This document shows, one piece after another, positions 20,893-34,500 of a stretch of DNA of 64,000 nucleotides. The position numbers and the translations under genes were made by a program. Source of the DNA: Haliclona indistincta (taxonomy: Eukaryota > Porifera > Demospongiae > Haplosclerida > Chalinidae); NCBI GenBank assembly GCA_964017065.1, contig OZ024784.1:17155152-17219151 (forward strand), read 5' to 3'. The notes beneath the pieces are model-generated. The model was not told the origin of the DNA. It was given only the letters and a program-made list of their open reading frames with translations, and searched no databases. Every line of letters starts with the position of its first letter. The first letter of the stretch is position 1.

Positions 20893-22572
20893 ATGGTTCT
20901 CGGTCGGTCGCGTGTTCTTCTCTTGTCCTCATTTTCACGTCAGATAAGGGGCCAGAGGTCCCTTCATCCTTATCAACCCGCGAGATGGTACTACGTCAAG
21001 CCCAAGAATAAGTCAACGGGCTGGTCACAGGCCTGGTTAGCAATGGCTGGAGTGACTCTCAGCATTGCTGGTGGAGGACTATACGTGCTAGGTAAGAGAG
21101 ATGGTGCTACAGCTAGTCAAATTGACCTGTTCGAATCGCAGGGAAACCAGAGGAACAGATAGTTGGATTAAGTACAGTAAGTGCACAAAAATTGTGATTG
21201 CTTTCACCTCAATTTTGTTTTCTCAGGAGGAGGATAAGTATTCAAATGGTGAGTTAGTCAGCACAATCAGAGATAGCATTTGCTGTGCGTGTGTGTTTGT
21301 TAGACATGATCCTGATGGCGTATCTGAAGAGAGCTAAAGATCGCGTCACTCAGTTCAAAAAAGTAAGTTCCTGCACAATGTATGAACTGCAGCTACCCAT
21401 TATTATAGGTCGTGGTTGGTTAGAATGTCACAGGTTTCTCTTCCTACAGAACTACACTGAACCCTCCAGTGAAAAGCTGCTACCCGACCATCTTCCCTAT
21501 CCTTACCAGCGTCCCTATACACTCATCATAGACCTCAATGATGTGCTCATCCATAGCGAATACGATGTATGAAATAAGTTCCACACACACACGGTAGTTC
21601 ATAGTCTACATGCATTGTACAAGCAGTATAACCACACCTGTGCTGCGGTAATGTTTTCTGTTGTCTTTGACAGCGTAAGGTTGGTTGGAAGTATCAAAAA
21701 CGCCCTGGAGTTGACTACCTGCTGGACAGTCTAGTCGATCACTTTGAGCTGGTCATATTCACTTCAGAAAGTGGTTTTGTGAGTTCCTAACTCAGTCAGT
21801 GTTCATGTCCTCCCCCTCTCTCTCTCTCTAGACTGCTCATCCTATAATCGAGAAGCTGGACCCACAGCACTATACTATGTATCACCTTTACCGTGACTCG
21901 ACCAAATATGTAGATGGACATCACATCAAGGTTCATAAACAAGGGAAATATCATCACTCTTGTTTTTCTTTAGGATCTGACTAACCTCAATCGATCGCTC
22001 AATAGAGTCATCGTAGTAGACACTGACCTGAAGTCAGTCAAAATGCAACCAGAGAACAGCATCATACTGGACAAATGGACAGGAGATATACATGATCGCA
22101 CACTCTATGACGTTGTACCCTTCCTCCTCAGTTAGTAAAACACACACCACACCTCCTCTCTCATTCTGTATCTGCAGCTATTGCTAACAGCAATGTCACC
22201 GATGTGAGACCAGTACTGGATTACTATCGGTCAATAGGTGCTTCAAATGTAGTCGAAGCCTTCAAAAGTATGTGATTGCTAGTTCACTTGTTCTGCTGTC
22301 ATTGTGTCTTAGTCAACCAAGCTAAACTGAGAGAAGATGCTGAGAAAAGACAGCAGATGCAGCGAACTGTTGGTAGCCATCAGGTTGGGGGACCCATCAG
22401 CACATTCTCCCTCGGCTCAGCAACCAGACACAGACAGCAACAAATGGCAGCAGCGGACACTCTCAACCCTCCTTCTCCACCACCCACTAGCTTAGCAGAG
22501 ACCAAAACAGACTCCCCTGATGAATCTTGGTCTGTAACAGGTTGGATAGGAAGCTGGGTGGGATGGAAATAA
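20893..22572 (+). CDS. TIMM50: Mitochondrial import inner membrane translocase subunit TIM50
   Basis: The TIM23-complex receptor that hands presequence proteins from the intermembrane space to the channel. The ATG at 20893 gives a basic mitochondrial presequence ([20 protein letters not shown]) and one membrane segment ([20 protein letters not shown]). Short exons follow: [38 protein letters not shown], then the FCP1-like domain ([85 protein letters not shown]). A C-terminal coiled or variable tail ends [10 protein letters not shown]. The phosphatase signature DxDx(T/V) is DLNDV, so the second Asp is Asn; animal TIM50 also lacks a working signature. Splice sites are canonical; one acceptor (near 21831) is a (CT)n tract. 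It converges on YY1. Confidence 0.95.
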
Positions 22573-22838
22573 CTGACTTGCAGCTGTTATTGCTATTGGC
22601 TGCTACATCATTATCAATGTTGTTTGTAAACAAAATTATTATTGACAAATATTGAGCATGTGATGTGAATCAGGAGGTTGGTATCAGTTATTGTAAAAGC
22701 GGAGGGCAAAGAAGAAAAGATGTGGAATTTGTTTCACTTCCAGAGTGCATGTGAGTGAGATTGTAAAAGTTTTTAAAAATGAAAAAGATAGAAGTAACCA
22801 AGCAACGGCTAGCAAAGTCCTTGGATCTCGAACACATG

Positions 22839-24924
<2,086 letters not shown>

Positions 24925-25094
24925 CTTGAATTAAATGGCCGAAGAAAATGGCGACGCGTCCAACAGCAAGATAGAAAATGGAGGATGCTGTGAAGGGCGA
25001 GAAGCAGGAAGAACTTCACGTGATGTACAAGAATCTGATTGGTCGATTCTGACGTCACGAAGATGCATTAATTAGAGTTAAACAAAGGTCGTCA
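24925..25094. promoter_or_regulatory. Divergent promoter, YY1 / NUDT14-like
   Basis: This 170-bp spacer contains a perfect CRE palindrome TGACGTCA (25050-25057), an inverted CCAAT box ATTGG (25038-25042), and a YY1/TISU-like AAAATGGCGACG (24945-24956). That ATG opens a short upstream frame (MATRPTAR, stop) ahead of the Nudix gene. Factor binding is inferred from motifs only. Confidence 0.6.
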
Positions 25095-26315
25095 ATGGAC
25101 AAGATAGAAGACATCAGAATCCAAGCAAACAAGTCTTCCAAGTTTATACAGCCTTACAGAGTGCTGTACAAGCAAGTCAGTTACCATCAGCCAGCTAGTG
25201 GTAGTGAAATCATATACCATATCATCCCAGGATGGGCAGCAAAAGTTCTGGGACTGCACAAGAGCCCATGATAGGTAATTAAACTGAAGAAGTAACCTTC
25301 TACTACCCTGTAAAATCATCCACGACTGTATCGAAGTCATAATCATTGCCTTGGTTGTTTAATTGTGCACTGCTTGATTTTATATACTTGCGCTTGATCT
25401 TTTGATTTTAAGCTTAATCATAATTATTTGAATTTTCGTTCACTACTGTGTACCTTTAGTATACAGCCATTTGTTCCTGCGTGCTCATGACTAATTCTAC
25501 AGAAGGTCTAACCTTATTTGAATAGGGTTGGTTTATTTAGCCATGAATAGAGGAAATTTTGTCTTTGTTCATTGAAGAAAGTGTGATTAGGAGATCCATA
25601 GGTCTGTTGGGCCCTACCATCTAGCACTAGTACCATGTTCATGATTCACTATTACTCTACCCACTATACTTTACCTACAGTATTGCTGTACTGGTGTACA
25701 ATAAGACAAGAGATACGCTCGTCTTAGTGCAGCAGTTCAGAGCAGGTTGGTTGACCTTTATAATGTTATCTTGAGTCACTGTGTTCTTGTTCTATAGCTG
25801 TCTATATGGCACGGAACAAGAAGGCACTAAACCAGTCTGGTGTGTTCACTGAGTCACTGGTGTTGAAATCATCACCTGAGGAGTCTGAAGGAAGAGAACA
25901 GCGTTCAGTAGAAGCAGCTCAGCCTGTGCAGTTTAGCCCAGGGTCTGAGGGACTAACTTATGAACTATGTGCTGGAATTGTTGACAAGAGTAGCTCACTC
26001 GAGCAGATAGCTAAAGAGGAGCTGTTGGAGGAAATGGGATACGATGTACCACTCGAAAGCATCCAGAAGGTCACGGGATATTGTTCAAGCATTGGTACCA
26101 GTGGTTCGTATCAGACGATGTTCTATTGTGAGGTCGCAGACAGCATGCAGAAAGGTCAAGGAGGAGGTTGTGCTGGTGAGGGAGAAATGATCAGAGTGGT
26201 TCATATTCCAGCTAGTGAAGCCATTCAGTTTACACTGGATGAGACCAAAATGAAGACATCTGGTCTGTGTTACGCCTTCTTGTGGTACTTCATGAATATT
26301 AGATCTAAACAATAG
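25095..26315 (+). CDS. NUDT14: Nudix hydrolase, NUDT14 (UDP-sugar diphosphatase)-like
   Basis: Four exons. Exon 1 from the ATG at 25095 gives MDKIEDIRIQANKSSKFIQP and YRVLYKQ. Exon 2 gives DGQQKFWDCTRAHDS. Exon 3 gives IAVLVYNKTRDTLVLVQQFR. Exon 4 starts AVYMARNKKALNQ and runs to the stop at 26315. This matches NUDT14 step by step (QFRPAVY, ELCAGLVD, GLTGSRQTMFYTEV, EGELIEVVHLP correspond to QFRAAVY, ELCAGIVD, GTSGSYQTMFYCEV, EGEMIRVVHIP). The Nudix helix reads LEQIAKEELLEEMGY. The EE metal ligands are present, but the usual Arg/Lys of REUxEE appears as Glu. The predicted reaction is hydrolysis of UDP-glucose or ADP-ribose type substrates in the cytosol. The intervening region 25806-25920 has an insert relative to human (about 30 Ser/Glu-rich residues). 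Confidence 0.9.
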
Positions 26316-29090
26316 CCCCATTGTTGACACTTCAATAACAAAGATATGGCATTATTTATTATTATTATTCTGTGGATAATGTGATATCATGAATACAATA
26401 TTTGATTATGATAGTGAATTTTAAGAGTTTGTTCAGCTAGCTACAAAGAACTACTACAGTCATGAAGTAGCTTCTATTGGATTAGTCATATATATGTGAC
26501 CTTCTGAGGCAGGCACATGAGCTGGGTCAGTGTTTGGTCTGTCTGAAAGTGGTGTGCTCTGTGTACATAACAGCTCTATACCATCTTATGATGAAAAAGT
26601 GTGAACACATTATGAATGTGAAGTAGCTGTCTTAAACAGACCTGTTCCTGTAGCACTAAGTGTGTAGATGGCTACTTGTCCATTCACACTGATGACCGGG
26701 ATTTGTTTTGACTGAGAAAAACAGATAACATGTAATCATACCCAGATTATGGTTACACTCAGAGAGGGGTGGATAGTCTTGAATCCTTTAAGCTGCACTA
26801 ACCATATTACTATCAAGTTGTTACAGCAGATGATAAGAAGCTCCTCGTGCTGATATCTAACGCTGCCGAGCGGTAGTGAATGTACACACGTGCATGACAC
26901 TACTATGGTATCTTATTAAACTTTGACCACCACATGCACATGGATTTCCCTGAATTTGATGGTAAATGAATGGACTAGGCAACAATTAAAAATGAAAGAA
27001 ATAGGCAACAAAGTGCCCAGCCAATTGTTGTCAGTAATTTAGAATAAGCTATACAATTATGTTGCGATAAAATTGTTAATCGGAATAAAGATTAGCTGAT
27101 CTGTGCTTTGCAACATCATTTTATTTAGCTATTACACAGGTATGTGTTCAAAAAAACTCTAGTTTAGCTATTGAAACATCTTACATGTTAGTATATAAGT
27201 CAACACTCCCTTGTCGGGTGTATGTATGTATGTATGGTAATCATAGTAGTGCAGCTTCCAATGGTTGATATTCTCTATTGCGAACCTATTGTGCATAAAT
27301 TTTCTGAGGATCTCGATTGCCAAATTAAACTGAAGTGGTGAAAAGTCATTGTCTTGTGTTTTCAAAGATTATCATTAGCAGTTCAACAAGAGCCAAAAAT
27401 AATTTATTTGGGCAAAAATTATAGCTTAGGATATTTTCTTGAATAAACGGCTGCTGGTCTCAAAAAGTCACACTACTAGTAGCACAAATGGTTCATCCAT
27501 AAATCTTCAACCATAGTGACCCCTATGGTTCATCTTGATAAGTTGTCATTCTCTTGACCTGGTTCAATTCCCAGTTGTGAAGATTTTTATGCCTTGGTGG
27601 GCAGAGCCACGAGGCATACAGTAACTATGCGTGTCTGTCTGTCTGTATGTCTGTCCGCTCTAGTTCTGAAAGATGGCAAAGAATCAGCTGGTGGTAAGTG
27701 TAATATCGGCATAACACGTTAAAAGCTCGAACTTGATGGGTCTTAGATTTTTTAATTAAAGCTTTGTTTGTGAGTTATGGTGTGATTTGCATTTACCGTT
27801 GCTGGCGATCTGGACTTCTCTGAAGTCAAATGTGTCCATGGTTAACTGGCTATTAATCTGCTAGCATTTTCTGTTATCGTTGCTGTGTGCTGTCAAAACA
27901 TGTCCAGTGTGCAGTATGCATGCAATTCCACCGAGGCATCTGCACCATTGGTGCTTCATTACTTTCAGTCATGCTTTTAGTATTATTTTAACCAAACGCT
28001 GATGCATTTATTTGAGGACATAACTAGCTACACTGTTACAGGGGTTTATCAAGGGTAAGGGCTATTATCAAACCTCACAATGCCTTCATGGCTCGATAAG
28101 CCCTTGGCGTAGAGGAGGCTGACAGTAAAGTGTGGATCATGCACTAAGGCATTAAGTCGCTGATTGTGGGAGTAAATGCTTATGAATTGACACAATAGTG
28201 TTTGTCTACCATCTAAATTCAAGTCTCGTTTGATAAAACTTTTGTGACTACATCTAAAATTCGAAGAAAGCAAATAATTTGTAATTTATTTCACCCAATT
28301 TTTGACTTGTTGTCATGTTCACAGTATGCAACTGTATGAACACACCTCTACATAGTGAAGAACCTTATTTTAATTCGCCTATATTGTATTTTAATCAACT
28401 TCAATACGACATAGGTTATTTGTGTAGTGCTACAGTACTACTCACCTGGCTGATCTCCTTGACCAAAAGTCATACAGTGAATCTGGATCAGACGCCTGAA
28501 AGACGCCTGACAGTGCAAAGAAATGGAGAAGAGCATAATGCTAAATGTACAGCAATGCTTGACATAATTTTCATAAGACTGCACACCCTCTCATGTGCAC
28601 AATACAGTCATGCCTACTCAGGTAACTTAGTGGTTCTACATGTAGTGGACAGTATAATTTAACTTACCAGTTTCAGCAAGTCAATACACGTCGTTGCATC
28701 TTATTGAAGATTTAAGGCAAAGTTCCAGCATTTTAGCATCTTGATTTTGACTGAAAAACATGCAGCTGATTATAAAAGATTGAAACGTACATGAGAGACA
28801 AGACTGACAAGGAACTTGCTGATCGTAATGTATTACTTGCTCTTGAGCTGAGACAGAGCAAAATTGTAGATTTGGCTAATTTTAAGACTGAATACTGTTT
28901 CACCAATTAGTCAGAAATTTCTGTTTTCTTATTCACAAAAAGTACAATGATTATACTACAATAATGATTGAGGAGATAGATAGGTAACCTGTGAAAAATG
29001 AGTGTTTAAAACGGGTTCAATGTTTGGGGCACACAAATGTGTAAGTAGCATCCATAGTTGACGCTAAAAGCGGAGACGTCTCATAATATT
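26316..29090. other. Gene-poor intergenic region
   Basis: About 2.8 kb between the Nudix gene and the next candidate gene. It is AT-rich with only short unsupported frames. One MITE-like element (27589-27939) is visible. I see no RNA gene or conserved coding segment. Confidence 0.6.
27589..27939. mobile_element. Candidate MITE, terminal inverted repeat ATGCCTyGGTGG
   Basis: The left end is ATGCCTTGGTGG (27589-27600) and the right end CCACCGAGGCAT (27928-27939), inverted with 11 of 12 matches. A second internal copy, CCACGAGGCAT (27607-27617), makes a hairpin with the left end. It is followed by a (TGTC)n-rich segment. There is no coding capacity and no convincing target-site duplication, so the class is unknown. 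Confidence 0.45.
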
Positions 29091-30114
29091 CTATAAAAGA
29101 AAATCTTTCTTACTCAACGAGAACAAGTATACTACTACTATACCTTCAACTCTCACCACTGGTTTCATGTTTGAGCTCTCTACATGAAAATAAGCAAAAG
29201 TTAAACTATCGGACACAAACTGCAGATCATGAATAATTAGTGTAAGCACCACACCCAGGAATAGTGCAAATGGTGACACGACAACTGTGGTCAACAAACA
29301 CTAGGACCATGCAGATACTAGGCTCAGTCTACACAGTGCTTCTCAAATCACTGCATACACAAGTACATTAAAATGGGTTGGGTGATTCTCTTGTTGTCTT
29401 GCACACCAAATGAATACATGAGGACTGTCAGATAAAATGAGAGTGCGTTCTCATAACTCAAGAGAATGTACCTTGAGCCATGTAGAGTTTGAGTACATTA
29501 ATGATGGAATCTCAGTAAGTGCATGCATGGCTTTTCCTAAGCTACCTAAAATCATATAGACTCACTGACCGTGTCTTCCTGCATGATCGAAAACTGCATA
29601 TCTTGGTAGATCTTGAGCACAATTTGAGCCTGTCTGATTGGATGGTAGTGGTCTTTCATTGTCACTGAGAGGTGCTATACACATGAAGTGAAATGAGACA
29701 TGTAATTTTAGCAATAGAGATAAAATGTAGACGCAGTTCATGATTACCTGTTCTGCTGTTATTAGAGGCAACATCGTCTATAAACCAGAAAATATTCGAA
29801 AATGACACCAGGAAATTGTTAATATTACCTGGTCTGGTGTTAGAAACTTGTTCATCCACATTAGTAGAAGCTGTATGACCATGAGAGGTACAAAAGAGTT
29901 AAAAAGTGATCAAGTTTATACCTGTACCAGAGTTCTGTTCCACACTATTCACAGAATTATCAGAAGTTGTCCCTAAGAGGCCGAGGTTTGAATATAGTTA
30001 CAAACGGTAACTCAATGCTCAGATATACTTACCAACTTGCTCCTCCTCCTGACCGGCTGAGTGATCGTCATCGCATGTAGGCTCCACAGAGGCCGTAACA
30101 CCTTCATTTGTACA
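29091..30114 (-). CDS. Putative single-pass membrane protein of short phase-1 exons (5' end unresolved)
   Basis: No recognised family. A run of short exons with canonical sites keeps one frame. They are: TNEGVTASVEPTCDDDHSAG plus QEEEQV (30033-30114); GTTSDNSVNSVEQNSGT; ASTNVDEQVSNTRP; DDVASNNSRT; APLSDNERPLPSNQTGSNC plus AQDLPRYAVFDHAGRH. The chain then reaches an exon that starts with a hydrophobic helix, VVVSPFALFLGVVLTLIIH (near 29284-29224), and stays open to a stop at 29091. All internal introns are phase 1, typical of exon-shuffled extracellular modules. The Ser/Thr/Asn-rich composition suggests a glycosylated stalk, one membrane segment and a short tail. The join between the H(G) exon and the membrane exon is inferred; one or more exons may be missing. 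The first listed exon begins in phase 0, and its upstream partner was not found. Confidence 0.42.
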
Positions 30115-30593
30115 CTAAAAGATAGATAAAGATAGAGAGGTGATAGATAAAGAAAAGCGATGATAGCAGCCAACGAACCATCTCGATTGACGAAAGAAAT
30201 ATAATGTGTGTGGCGGCCATATGTCACAAAAAGACCACACCTCTTCACAGACCACACCTCACAGACCACCAAACGGTCTATAATTTACATTGATTAAGCT
30301 AATAATTATAACGACAGTCATTGGTCAACTGCATATCAAACCACTTCATGGAGATTGAATAGAAAGTTTTCTGTCATAGTGTAATATAAAGAGCACTTTT
30401 GGGATGTACAAGATACCGATTTTGGTCATGAATCATGCAAATTGCTTTAATAATTCCTTCTTGTGTTACTTTTGATGCACCCAGCTTAAAATGATTTTTT
30501 GTTGCACTTCTTCATCGTGCAGTTTTGGTCTGAGTGTATGCATAATAATAGTAAGCTCAGATGTAGTGATGCAGCTTCTATCATATTTTCTAT

Positions 30594-30636
30594 CACCAGT
30601 CTGCAATATCTGCAGGCTCCAGCCTGCAGACTGGTG
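30594..30636. repeat. Perfect 12-bp-arm hairpin with competing inner stem
   Basis: CACCAGTCTGCA (30594-30605) and TGCAGACTGGTG (30625-30636) are perfect inverted arms. TGCAGGCT and AGCCTGCA inside form an alternative stem sharing bases with the outer one. It lies just downstream of a candidate exon. Confidence 0.7.
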
Positions 30637-30663
30637 CATGCTCAAAATTATTAATTCACTCAC

Positions 30664-30898
30664 CAGTAATCATACGCTTATTGTTCATCGATTTCATAGC
30701 CATGGCATCCATGGATCCAGGCTTGGCCCATCTCACACAAACGAGTCGTTGTAAGACTGCGATGAAAAATAATTATGCATTATTAGCTAGTCATTAGTTC
30801 AGTGTGCTTTGCTTACCGTTCTGTTGCAGCATTAAAATTTCGTCAATCAGAAGCCCTTTTAAAATAGACGTTCCCTGCAAACTCACAGTAGCAGCAAC
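30664..30898 (-). CDS. Two candidate exons, unassigned
   Basis: Exon 30817-30898 (acceptor cactag, donor gtaagc) encodes VAATVSLQGTSILKGLLIDE plus ILMLQQN. Exon 30664-30756 (acceptor cgcag, donor gtgagt) encodes VLQRLVCVRWAKPGSMDAMA plus MKSMNNKRMIT. They join in phase 1 without a stop and could be upstream exons of the 29091-30114 gene, since both end in phase 1, or a separate gene. The product is not recognised. Confidence 0.3.
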
Positions 30899-31298
30899 CT
30901 AGTGACAATCGTCGATACCATAATAGTGACTGCAGGTTATCTACTGATAACCTTGCTGATAAGATAACGCGCCATAACGGATGAGGCCGGGGATGATCTG
31001 TTACAGCTATCAAAACAGCATAGATGTGATAGAAGCTCTCCTCCGCACGCATACCAAACTTGTCTATGCATGAGTGCCGTAGTATGATAACCATACGATG
31101 CACTGCTTCACTCGAGCTTCACTGCAGTCTACGAGCCACACCCTTGCAAGACCTGCGCGAGGTTACCAATTTTTAATTTTGTAATAATAGTTTTTACTAT
31201 TCATAGCATCTATGAATCAGGCTTGTGTCCAGTAGATATGGCTTGAAACTTCAAAACCTAGAAAATAAGTATAGAAATTATTATAATTCAAATCTATA

Positions 31299-31541
31299 CT
31301 AAACCTCATTGCCCCATGAATTCCATCCAGGAAGAAGATTCCGTGCAAACATTTCTAACCCTCTTAAGTTACCATCCTTCAGAAATGAAGCTAAAAGATC
31401 TAAGAACATGTAAAGAGTAAAATTGAATTAATTTTACTATTGAAATTAATTATAGAGTTATCCTTAATTTTAGTTGGTCTATTTAGCAAGCAAAGAAAAA
31501 TTTTGCTTGATTAATTCAACATCAAAAGAATTTGCATTAAT

Positions 31542-31596
<55 letters not shown>

Positions 31597-34500
31597 ATGC
31601 GACACCCAGTAATAATACATAATGGTATAATATTCATGCTCACCACCAAGATAAGGTTTCTGAGAGTGCACTGCACTCGGCACACACATAAACACAAAGC
31701 GATGAGGAATATCTTCGAAACAAGTACAGCTCGAACAACCCTGACACACCACATCAGAGACACCTCCTTCAGCAACTTTTCTCTTCTTACAAGAAGGAGC
31801 AGACCCAAGTTCACTAGAGCTACATTTCAATCTATCAATACAAACACTATTGGTGGAATTTTCTTCTGAAGTAGCAGACACCGGAAATGAGCAAGACTGC
31901 GAATGACCAATTTCTGAAGTTCTCTCCACACAACAAGAGCTGCTGTCGCAAGAAGCACTTGATTGCAACCTATTCTCTTCTTTATAGCGGAGTGATCCTT
32001 GTTTATCTCTTGATAAGCATGAATTACCACAGGATTTTCTTCCTATAATTAAAGTCTCATAAGGCTTTTTATGAACAGAGTCCAGATCATGGACTAATTC
32101 TCCGTCTGCAGTCACCTGCGGTGAGAGAATGCAATAACACAACAGATGGGCTCAGCATAACTACACCTGTATTCACATGTCACTGACCCCTTCTCATCTG
32201 TCAACATAATTACCCATCGGATACACTCATAAACTATTTACTGTACTATCATCAGAGGCTGGTACCCATACGCTATCTACAGTGCTATCATCAGAGGCTG
32301 GTACCCATATGCTATTTACTGTACTATCATCAGTTTACTGTACTATCATCAGAGGCTGGTACCCATACGCTATCTACAGTGCTATCATCAGAGGCTGGTA
32401 CCCATACGCTATTTACTGTACTATCATCAGAGGCTGGTACCCATACGCTATTTACTGTACTATCATCAGAGGCTGGTACACACATGCTATTTACTGTACT
32501 ATCATTAGGAGGCTGGTACCCATATGCTATTTACTGTACTATCATTAGGAGGCTGGTACCCATATGCTATTGGTACCCATATGCTATTTACTGTACTATC
32601 ATCAGGAGGCTGGTACCCATACGCTATTTACTGTACTATCATCAGGAGGCTGGTACCCATATGCTATTACTGTACATCATCAGAAGGTTGGAGCATAATG
32701 TTGCTGCTATCATTACACTCAAATCAGGGCATACTGTGGAGATGAGTTTTGCGGCACAGAATAATTTTTTTTTTAATTTTGGCGGGAATAAACTAAATTT
32801 CATGATTTGCATTACGATCATGACATCTATTTTTTAATTACACAGGCAAGCTCTCTTTATACCTCAAAATCCCCTTCTTAAAATCGTAACTTTTAATTCC
32901 TCAAAATTAATGTGTACATTAGAAGTTATGGCTTGTTATACAAATGCTACATTCTGATTGGTCATAATATTGAACTATCCTATAATGTCCAATCATTAGT
33001 TGGTGTAACAGGATACTTGTTCTCCACTGTACGTGTGAAGTGACATTACAAGACCAGGGAAAGCCATAATGAGAAGTAGCAGTTGGCAGGGATAGGTTAA
33101 AATACACAAACCAGCAAGAACTGGCAAATACAAAAGACAAAACTGAAAGTGTGAGCCAGTCTATCCATTGATCACATCCCCTAACCTACATGATGGGTCT
33201 ACTAGCAGGCAGACACACATGTCTAGACTCCAATGTCACTCCATAATAATCCCCTTCTTGGCAGATGCATAGAGCATATGGCCCAAATTGTGTCATAAGA
33301 GATATTGACTACAACAACACACTTCCTGATATAGAACTACCAGGAAATCACCTGAATGGTTGGTACTGTGACCTCTGTCTGTTGTTAAAAACACTTATTG
33401 ACAGTTATACTGAAATACTGATGTATTGACAGTTATACTGAAATACTGATGTATTGACAGTTATACTGAAATACTGATGTATTGACAGCTATACTGGAAT
33501 ACTGATGTATTGACAGCTATACTGAAATACTGATGTATTGACAGCTATACTGAAATACTGATGTATTGACAGCTATACTGGAATACTGATGTATTGACAG
33601 CTATACTGATACTGATGTATTGACAGTTATACTGAAATACTGATGTATTGACAGCTATACTGGAATACTGATGTATTGGCAGCTATACTGAAATACTGAT
33701 GTATTGACAGCTATACTGATACTGATGTATTGACAGCTATACTGATACTGATGTATTGACAGTTATACTGAAATACTGATGTATTGACAGCTATACTGAA
33801 ATACTGATGTATTGACAGCTATACTGATACTGATGTATTGACAGTTATACTGAAATACTGAAATACTGATGTATTGACAGCTATACTGAAATACTGATGC
33901 ATTGACAACTATACTGGAATAATAATGTATTGACAACTATACTGAAATAATAATGTATTGACAGCTATACTGAAATACTGATGCAGTGACATCGCTCTTC
34001 TTTGCTGCAAAGTAAGTACATGCACAATCTTAAATTTCCCGAATTTTGGAGTTGTAGTACCACTCGTAAATTATAATACACAAGCGAAGACACTGTCAGA
34101 CTGCAATTTTTCATATTTGCAAAAGAAAATTTGCTGTCATTCAGAAAATTTTAATATCAATGAAGAAGCTGATCATGAAGCAACACCTAGGTCATGTTGA
34201 TGATATATTCCATTCAGCATGATGTTTAGTTTAGTCATGTTGATGATATATTCCATTCAGCATGATGTTTAGTTTAGTCATGTTGATGATATATTCCATT
34301 CAGCATGATGTTTAGTTTAGTCATGTTGATGATATATTCCATTCAGCATGATGTTTAGTTTAGTCTAAAGTGACCAATTTCAATTAAGCACATCAACTGT
34401 CTAGATTAGATTTAGTTACCCAAGTGCTTAGAAGTGGTTGTGTATAGTAAACTGGTCTTAGCTCAGTCGGTTCACTGACCTTCAGCCAGAGCCATTCTGC

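Noticed and set aside
28315..28662. 115-codon plus-strand frame
   Set aside because: No recognisable domain, no flanking splice structure and low-complexity AT-rich context; could be chance.
32282..32837. Repeat protein with GGWYPYAI units
   Set aside because: Frame through the 39-bp intronic minisatellite of METTL4, on the opposite strand.
33396..33988. CRISPR-like array
   Set aside because: Units are directly adjacent with no unique spacers; it is a minisatellite in an animal intron.
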